Shown here in pieces: positions 57,969 to 64,000 of a DNA stretch of 64,000 nt (its first letter is position 1; every line of letters starts with the position of its first letter). This DNA comes from Nostoc sp. PCC 7107 (lineage in GTDB: Bacteria; Cyanobacteriota; Cyanobacteriia; Cyanobacteriales; Nostocaceae). Position numbers and translations under genes: made by a program. The stretch covers positions 1,351,001-1,415,000 of the forward strand of contig NC_019676.1 of assembly GCF_000316625.1 (NCBI RefSeq), given 5' to 3'. Below the pieces are notes generated by a model, which saw only the letters and a list, made by a program, of their open reading frames with translations, ran no database searches and was not told the DNA's origin.

Positions 57969-59087
57969 CTAGTGGGCTTTAGCAGCACCAGGTTTTGCTC
58001 CGGCTGGGGGTGCTGTAGCACCAATAAGACGTTGAATTTCATCTGGCTTGGAAGTTTTAGACATGGCTGCTTCAAAAGAAATAGTGCCAGCTTTGTAATA
58101 ATCTGCTAAAACTTTCTCCAAAGTTTGCATTCCTAATTTGCCCCCAGTCTGAATAGCTGAGTAAATTTGTGAAGTTTTGCCTTCTCTAATCAAGTTAGAA
58201 ATAGCAGGAGTAACAATCAGAATTTCTTGAGCCATGACTCGGCCATATTCCCCAGGTTTAGGGTTTTTCTTGGATACTAAAGTTTGGCTAAATACAGCTA
58301 CGAGAGAGTTAGATAACTGTACCCGTACTTGAGTTTGTCTTTCATGGGGAAAAACGTCGATAATCCGGTCAACTGTTTGGGCGGCTGAACTGGTGTGTAG
58401 TGTTCCAAAGACCAAGTGTCCAGTTTCTGCGGCTGAAATCGCCAAAGAAATTGTTTCTAAATCCCGCATTTCTCCCACCAGCACAATATCTGGGTCTTCA
58501 CGCAAAGCTGCTTTTAAGGCATTAGCAAAGCTTTTTGTATCTTCGCCCAATTGTCTTTGGTGAACTAAGCTTTTAATTGGCTCGTAAACAAATTCAATTG
58601 GGTCTTCTACAGTCAAAATATGCTCTGCTTTAGTGCGGTTAATTAAGTCGATAATTGCGGCTAGGGTAGTTGTTTTACCTGAACCTGTAGGGCCTGTCAC
58701 CAAAATTAATCCTCTGGGCTTATCTGCCATTTCCCGCACTACATCTGGCAGACCCAATTTTTCAAAGTTAGGAATCTTAGAACTTAACGCCCGTAAACAA
58801 GCAGCGTAAGAGCCTCGTTCTTTGTAAACATTCACCCGAAAACGAGCCAAACCCTTCACACCATAAGAGCAATCTAACTCCCAGGTTTGTTCTAAAGTTT
58901 TACGCTGGGTATTGTTGAGCATACTAAAGATCAATCTTTGGCATTGATCATTAGTCAAGATTTCCTCTCCGATAGGTGTCAGTTTGCCACTGATGCGAAA
59001 GTAAGGAGGCAAACCTGCGGATAAGTGCATATCCGAACCACCCATTTCAATCATTTGTTCCATCAAGTCTTCAATCATCATTTCCAT
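57969..59087 (-). CDS. pilT: Twitching motility retraction ATPase
   Basis: 372 residues. GGSDMHLSAGLPPYFRI, Walker A GPTGSGKTTTLAA, Asp box LTVEDPIEF, Walker B DIVLVGEMRD and a His box GHLVFGTLHTSSA, all typical of PilT. The end is Ala/Pro/Gly-rich. It depolymerises pili. ATG 59087 has GGAA upstream. Confidence 0.95.
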   Translation of the reverse strand: MEMMIEDLMEQMIEMGGSDMHLSAGLPPYFRISGKLTPIGEEILTNDQCQRLIFSMLNNTQRKTLEQTWELDCSYGVKGLARFRVNVYKERGSYAACLRALSSKIPNFEKLGLPDVVREMADKPRGLILVTGPTGSGKTTTLAAIIDLINRTKAEHILTVEDPIEFVYEPIKSLVHQRQLGEDTKSFANALKAALREDPDIVLVGEMRDLETISLAISAAETGHLVFGTLHTSSAAQTVDRIIDVFPHERQTQVRVQLSNSLVAVFSQTLVSKKNPKPGEYGRVMAQEILIVTPAISNLIREGKTSQIYSAIQTGGKLGMQTLEKVLADYYKAGTISFEAAMSKTSKPDEIQRLIGATAPPAGAKPGAAKAH

Positions 59088-59125
59088 AGTTCTGCGTTCC
59101 TTTTGTTATTTGGTTTGACTAATGA

Positions 59126-61138
59126 CTAATCTTGAAATCTGGGTGTCATACAGTAGGGGCAATCCAGCCATTCTGGTTGAAGTTCGGCACTGCAAGTTCG
59201 ACAAGTAAGTCCACTCTTACGTTTGGCTCTTAACTCGGCCTCTAAGCCTGTATCGGTAAATGTCACCCGATCAACTTCTTCTAAGGTGGTAGCTCCTTGA
59301 CGCACTAAATCTAAGCTGTAAGCCAACAGGGTTTTCATACCTTCTTCTACTGCAACTTCTTTAATGCGTTCTGTCGGTGCTTCTTGGTTGATCAGGGTTT
59401 GCAGATTTTCGGTGACGCGCATGACTTCATAAACACCACAGCGTCCTTTGTACCCAATACCATTACATGTTTGGCAAAGATGGTTTTTAGCTTTGGCTTC
59501 TGCTACGGCTTCTGTGGTTAAAGTATTAGCTTTGTAAAATGTGAGTTCGACCTCACCAGCAGCAGATAGACCATAGCGAGCTAGTTCTTCTGTAGTTGGA
59601 GTGTAAGGAATGCGGCATTCAGAACAGACGCGTCGCACTAAACGTTGTGCCAACACACCAATTAAAGAACTAGAAACCATGAATGGCTCAATGCCCATTT
59701 CACCTAAACGAGCGATCGCACCTGGTGCGTCGTTTGTGTGTAAGGTAGTTAATACTAAGTGACCTGTTAAGGCAGCCTCAATCGCTGTTTTAGCGGTTTC
59801 TTTATCCCGCGTTTCACCAACTAGCAACACATCTGGGTCTTGCCGCAAGAAGGCTCGCAGTGCTGTGGCAAAATCCAGTCCTTTTTCCCGAATTACCTGT
59901 ACTTGAGTAATCCCCGGCAAACTATACTCAATTGGGTCTTCAACCGTACTGATATTAATTCCCGGTGAGTTCTTTTCTGATAATGCCGAATACAGGGAAG
60001 TTGTTTTACCAGAACCTGTCGGCCCAGTTACCAAAATTAGGCCAAAGGGACGACTAACCATCTCTTGAACAATACCCAGTGTTTCTGGATCGGTGATTAA
60101 CTTATTCAATCCCAATTGAGTAGATGAGTTATCCAAAATCCGCAGTACTACTTTTTCCCCATAGCGACTGGGTAAGGTATTCACACGAAAGTCAACTTTT
60201 CTACCTTCAAACATCCGACGTATGCGTCCATCTTGAGGCATACGTCGTTCGGCAATATCTAGGCTGGCGATAATTTTAAATCGGGCTGTGACCGCCGGAA
60301 TAATTTTTTTCGGTAAGGGATCGAAGGCTTCACTCAATACACCATCCTTACGAAAGCGAATGCGTAAGTTTTCTTCTTGAGGTTCAACGTGAATATCCGA
60401 AACCTTCTCGTGTAAAGCCTTAGCCAAGATTCTATTAACTAGGTTGATTACTGGAGCATCTTCTGCTCCTTTCATCGCAGATCCTAGATCAGCTTCCATT
60501 TCATCCGGTGCATCTTGGATATCCAGATTACCAAGATTTTCTAAATCCTGATTAATATCTGTAAACTTTTCTTGTTCCAGATGCTTTTGCTTCACAGCCA
60601 TCTCATCTAAAAATTGGTTGATGAGTTGCTGATAATCTTCCTGAGTGATCACCATCCGCTGCAATGCCAAGCCTTGAGGGCGCAAGATGCGATTTAGGTC
60701 ATCGGAAGCTTCCAAGTTATCCGGATCGACCATCGCCACTAAAACGCTCGGTGGGTTTTGGTCTTCACTTTTAGATAGCGGTACTAAGCGATGGCGACGA
60801 CAAATATCTACCGGGATCAAGGTTTCAATCAGGCTGCCGACATTTGTATTACCAATGCTGTTGACTTCCGGATCTAGAGATTCAACGCCGTATAGTATTT
60901 TAAGTTCAAATAACTGTTGTTTTTTATACTGCCTGAGAAATTCAGGCGATAGTTGTCGCCCAGTGATCGACTCCAGCACTTCCGTCAGGGGCCTGCCAGA
61001 TTTGCGACTTTCAATCAGTGCCTGTCTCATCTGTTCGCTATTAACATAGCCAGATTGCACTAGCTTACTGCCGAATGGCGAAAACTCTGTTCTGGTCGTG
61101 AGAGCGGTACTGCGCCGTTGTGGTGACGATTGAGTCAT
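59126..61138 (-). CDS. pilB: Type IV pilus assembly ATPase
   Basis: 670 residues. N-terminal GspE N-domain (MSHE), catalytic part with GPTGSGKTTSLYSALS, STVEDPIEYSLPGITQV, LLVGETRD and TTLHTNDAPGA. A CSEC...CQTCNGIGYKGRCG zinc site follows. An additional C-terminal CRTCSAEL...CPYC zinc ribbon is a cyanobacterial-type extension. It extends pili, with PilC. Confidence 0.95.
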   Translation of the reverse strand: MTQSSPQRRSTALTTRTEFSPFGSKLVQSGYVNSEQMRQALIESRKSGRPLTEVLESITGRQLSPEFLRQYKKQQLFELKILYGVESLDPEVNSIGNTNVGSLIETLIPVDICRRHRLVPLSKSEDQNPPSVLVAMVDPDNLEASDDLNRILRPQGLALQRMVITQEDYQQLINQFLDEMAVKQKHLEQEKFTDINQDLENLGNLDIQDAPDEMEADLGSAMKGAEDAPVINLVNRILAKALHEKVSDIHVEPQEENLRIRFRKDGVLSEAFDPLPKKIIPAVTARFKIIASLDIAERRMPQDGRIRRMFEGRKVDFRVNTLPSRYGEKVVLRILDNSSTQLGLNKLITDPETLGIVQEMVSRPFGLILVTGPTGSGKTTSLYSALSEKNSPGINISTVEDPIEYSLPGITQVQVIREKGLDFATALRAFLRQDPDVLLVGETRDKETAKTAIEAALTGHLVLTTLHTNDAPGAIARLGEMGIEPFMVSSSLIGVLAQRLVRRVCSECRIPYTPTTEELARYGLSAAGEVELTFYKANTLTTEAVAEAKAKNHLCQTCNGIGYKGRCGVYEVMRVTENLQTLINQEAPTERIKEVAVEEGMKTLLAYSLDLVRQGATTLEEVDRVTFTDTGLEAELRAKRKSGLTCRTCSAELQPEWLDCPYCMTPRFQD

Positions 61139-61465
61139 AGGTGAGCAATTAGTGGGGAAAACCTCTGCTTAAAGTATTCCCAAGCTACGGCACAGAATTT
61201 TCATTTAAACTTAATAAAATTTCGATTGAAGTCTGAAGTGTGAATTATGTTCGCCTTTGGCGTTCCCGCAGGGTAGTCTGAAATTTATACTTCATAATTC
61301 ACACTTTATCCTTGATCGTTCGGGTTCCCGTCCTCAGCGTACATACGCTATGATGTTCACCATTTGTCACAATAAAATGGCGGTAACATCACTTCCAGAA
61401 AAATATTGGCAAGAAAATCTACCTTTACGGTGATTTATTGTCCTCAATAGTATCTGGAAGAGACA
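61139..61465. other. Divergent pilB-grpE gap with repeats
   Basis: 14-bp inverted repeat, AAGTGTGAATTATG (61236-61249) and its complement (61293-61306), encloses the 27-bp repeat at 61250-61276 also found at 11225. No CIRCE element is seen. Promoters of both operons must lie here. Confidence 0.65.
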
Positions 61466-62215
61466 ATGATGGACGAAAATAAACAGGTAAACAATACAAG
61501 CCAGCAATTGGGTGAACCAATAGAGGTAAAGCAAGAAATGATGAGCGACTCCCCAGCCCAAATAGACTCCAACGAATCTGGCAGCGAGGTTACTGAGCAA
61601 GTGGCAGCCACAAGCAATGTATCAGGAGATACGGCTGCGCTCAATCAAGAAGATGGCTTCGCTGCAACCGAGAAAACACCAACAGAAACAGCCGCTTTGA
61701 CAGAATTGACTCAACAAATTGAGTCTCTCAAGGTGCAGGTAGAAGAACGTAGTACTCAGTACATGCGGATTGCGGCAGATTTTGAGAATTACCGCAAACG
61801 TACTAGCAAAGAAAAAGAAGAGCTAGATGCACAAGTGAAGCGGAATACAATTCTGGAATTACTGCCAGTGGTCGATAATTTTGAACGAGCGCGAGCGCAC
61901 CTGAAACCACAAACTGATGGTGAGATGACAATTCACAAAAGTTATCAAGGAGTTTATAAACAATTAGTCGATTCCTTAAAACGCTTAGGTGTATCACCGA
62001 TGCGACCTGAAGGTGAACAGTTTGATCCTAACCTCCATGAAGCAGTAATGCGCGAACCTACGGATGAACATCTAGAAGGAACAGTGTTAGAAGAGTTAGT
62101 ACGCGGATATTATATAGGCGATCGCGTGCTACGTCATGCAATGGTCAAGGTGGCTGCTCCCAAGGAGGATACACCGTCTGCACAAGAAGATCAGTCGAGT
62201 CCAGCTAACAGTTAG
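61466..62215 (+). CDS. grpE: Nucleotide exchange factor GrpE
   Basis: 249 residues. An acidic, disordered N-terminus (~75 residues), a coiled-coil ([38 protein letters not shown]), and the GrpE C-terminal region ([35 protein letters not shown]). Releases ADP from DnaK. Starts ATG 61466. Confidence 0.96.
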   Translation: MMDENKQVNNTSQQLGEPIEVKQEMMSDSPAQIDSNESGSEVTEQVAATSNVSGDTAALNQEDGFAATEKTPTETAALTELTQQIESLKVQVEERSTQYMRIAADFENYRKRTSKEKEELDAQVKRNTILELLPVVDNFERARAHLKPQTDGEMTIHKSYQGVYKQLVDSLKRLGVSPMRPEGEQFDPNLHEAVMREPTDEHLEGTVLEELVRGYYIGDRVLRHAMVKVAAPKEDTPSAQEDQSSPANS

Positions 62216-62572
62216 ACTGTATTTGTCTGCCTCGCTGACTGTCCCTTCGCCCGAAGTAAAAAAGCCAAAGTTAAAAGAATCATGAATAAAGTTTTTCTCT
62301 TTACCTTTTGAATTTTTACTTTTACGAAGTAAGTGCTTAGGTCACAGCACAGACGAGCAGTGTATATTTCAATAAGGAAAGGGCTGTTGACGGTTTGCCG
62401 CAGTTTAGCAGCCCGCCCTCTAGCAGCAACTTGCACATAGGGACTGGTTTTGTGGCAAACGGCCGACACTCAGGTTAGTGCGTTTCACAGACTTAGCCCT
62501 TAGCTTTAGCCCGTACAAAAATATCCCGCGCAATAACACACGCTAAAAGCATTCAGTACAAATACTGTAAGT
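62216..62572. other. grpE-dnaK gap with an A/T-run palindrome
   Basis: 357 bp, unusually long for a grpE-dnaK pair. Repeat-like palindrome 62256-62334 (AAAAAGCCAAAG.../...TTTTTACTTTTACG). A GTTTGCCGC...GGCAAAC inverted pair lies around 62392-62461. No CIRCE and no gene seen. Confidence 0.55.
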
Positions 62573-64000
62573 ATGGGAAAAGTTATAGGGATCGACTTAG
62601 GCACGACTAATAGTTGCGTCGCAGTTTTAGAAGGTGGTCAACCGATTGTGATCGCTAATTCTGAAGGCGGACGAACCACTCCTAGTATTGTGGGATTCGG
62701 CAAGGGTGGCGATCGCTTGGTCGGTCAGCTGGCGAAACGTCAAGCAGTAACTAATGCCGAAAATACAGTCTACAGTATTAAAAGATTCATCGGTCGTCGT
62801 TGGGAAGATACGGAAGAAGAACGCGATCGCGTTCCTTATAATTGTGTCAAAGGTCGAGATGAAACTGTTGATGTGCAAATTCGTGGCAAGAACTACACAC
62901 CACAAGAAATCTCGGCGATGATTCTGCAAAAATTGAAGCAGGATGCAGAAAATTTTTTGGGTGAAACTGTCACACAAGCAGTAATTACCGTACCAGCATA
63001 TTTTACTGATGCCCAACGGCAAGCCACCAAAGACGCTGGCACAATCGCCGGCTTAGAAGTATTACGCATCATTAATGAACCGACTGCTGCGGCTTTAGCC
63101 TTTGGCTTAGATAAGCAAGACCAAGAACAACTAATTCTAGTTTTTGACTTGGGTGGTGGTACTTTTGATGTCTCCATTCTGCAATTAGGAGATGGAGTTT
63201 TTGAAGTTAAAGCTACTAGTGGAAATAATCAACTTGGTGGTGATGACTTCGATAATTGTATTGTCCGCTGGATGATTGAACGCTTCCAGGAACAAGAAAA
63301 AATTAACCTCGCCCAAGACAAGATGGCTTTACAGCGTCTACGAGAAGCAGCAGAAAAAGCCAAAATTGAACTATCCAGTATGGCAAGTACCTCGATTAAC
63401 TTGCCTTTTATTACGGCTGATGACTCTGGGCCAAAGCATCTAGAGACGGAACTTAGCCGTTCTAAATTTGAGGAACTGGCTGCAACTTTGATTGAAGCTA
63501 CCATCGAACCGATGATTCAATCCCTTAAAGATGCTGACCTTAAACCACAAAATATTGACAGAATTATTTTAGTTGGTGGTTCTACCCGCATTCCCGCCGT
63601 TCAAAACGCTTTAATTAAGTTTTTTAATGGTAAAACCCCTGATCGTTCGATCAACCCTGATGAAGCTGTAGCGTTGGGCGCTGCAATTCAAGCTGGAGTT
63701 CTGGGTGGCGAAGTTGATAATCTTTTGTTATTGGATGTTACTCCTCTGTCTTTGGGTATTGAAACCCTGGGCGAAGTATTTACTAAAATTATCGAACGCA
63801 ACACCACAATTCCTACTAGTAAATCTCAAGTTTTTTCCACTGCTATTGATGGGCAAACTTCGGTAGAAATTCATGTTCTCCAAGGGGAACGGGCAATGTC
63901 GCGGGATAATAAAAGTCTGGGTAAGTTTTTGTTGGCGGGGATTCCCCCGGCTCCCCGTGGTGTCCCGCAAATCGAAGTGTCTTTTGAAATCGATGTTAAC
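62573..64000 (+). CDS. dnaK: Chaperone DnaK (3' end outside the window)
   Basis: 476 codons visible, from ATG 62573 ([18 protein letters not shown]). ATPase domain with phosphate 1 site DLGTTN, phosphate 2 [11 protein letters not shown], adenosine [11 protein letters not shown], then the start of the substrate domain ([20 protein letters not shown]). Works with GrpE and DnaJ. Reading frame continues to the last base. Confidence 0.98.
   Translation, partial: MGKVIGIDLGTTNSCVAVLEGGQPIVIANSEGGRTTPSIVGFGKGGDRLVGQLAKRQAVTNAENTVYSIKRFIGRRWEDTEEERDRVPYNCVKGRDETVDVQIRGKNYTPQEISAMILQKLKQDAENFLGETVTQAVITVPAYFTDAQRQATKDAGTIAGLEVLRIINEPTAAALAFGLDKQDQEQLILVFDLGGGTFDVSILQLGDGVFEVKATSGNNQLGGDDFDNCIVRWMIERFQEQEKINLAQDKMALQRLREAAEKAKIELSSMASTSINLPFITADDSGPKHLETELSRSKFEELAATLIEATIEPMIQSLKDADLKPQNIDRIILVGGSTRIPAVQNALIKFFNGKTPDRSINPDEAVALGAAIQAGVLGGEVDNLLLLDVTPLSLGIETLGEVFTKIIERNTTIPTSKSQVFSTAIDGQTSVEIHVLQGERAMSRDNKSLGKFLLAGIPPAPRGVPQIEVSFEIDVN

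Noticed and set aside
62216-62572. Possible CIRCE/HrcA site before dnaK
   Set aside because: No TTAGCACTC-N9-GAGTGCTAA pattern. Only CACTCAGGTTAGTGCG is present, which does not have the required symmetry.

Overview
The window is chromosomal DNA from a filamentous, Nostoc/Anabaena-type cyanobacterium. The evidence is a D1 (psbA) gene, a Psb32-type photosystem II repair gene, a tocopherol-type methyltransferase, a kdpA-B-G-C operon with the cyanobacterial kdpG, many HIP1 octamers (GCGATCGC), heptamer tandem repeats, and abundant dispersed palindromic repeats between and even inside genes. No rRNA, tRNA or CRISPR array was seen.

Layout. 1-4.1 kb: end of an unknown gene, a zinc-ribbon Ser/Thr kinase, a methyltransferase, a GT2 glycosyltransferase and a gene relic. 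4.6-8.8 kb: gyrA overlapping lnt, which carries two repeat-derived insertions. 9-12.2 kb: an MFS transporter, psb32 with its terminator, and an intact IS5-family element inserted exactly at the stop codon of a DUF4346 gene. 12.7-26 kb is potassium-centred: ktrA and ktrB, a sensor kinase/response regulator pair, divergent kdpABGC without a following kdpD, and a stand-alone TrkA_C-like protein. 26-33 kb: pentapeptide protein, RNase T2, an APC permease, a CAP protein, a two-gene cassette whose products share a Gly/Asn-rich motif, and an orphan HigA beside a truncated higB. 33-37.3 kb: aminotransferase, a dead IS110-type element and an intact IS4-family element with 9-bp target duplications.

37.6-46 kb is mostly housekeeping: OmpR-type regulator, GNAT protein, ruvX, DUF3727, YqeG phosphatase, proB, an orphan restriction-like nuclease domain and a fused two-domain oligopeptide-type ABC ATPase. 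46-47.4 kb: psbA (Glu130, high-light type) with a readable promoter and a strong terminator. 47.7-56.5 kb is accessory and defence-like: two tandem Uma2 proteins, a restriction-type N-domain protein, a DUF2281/PIN toxin-antitoxin pair bracketed by ~110-bp direct repeats, a saccharopine-dehydrogenase-like enzyme, a MITE-like element, a CHAT-NACHT (caspase-like NLR) protein and a frameshifted gene. 56.6-64 kb: pilB-pilT-pilC (type IV pilus motors and platform), then divergently grpE and the start of dnaK, which runs off the window.

The best candidates for something undescribed are the two-gene Gly/Asn-motif cassette at 31.1-32.4 kb, the CHAT-NACHT protein with its unrecognised AT-rich C-terminal region at 52.6-55.5 kb, and the unknown 486-residue glycosyltransferase-like gene with small neighbours just after kdp.
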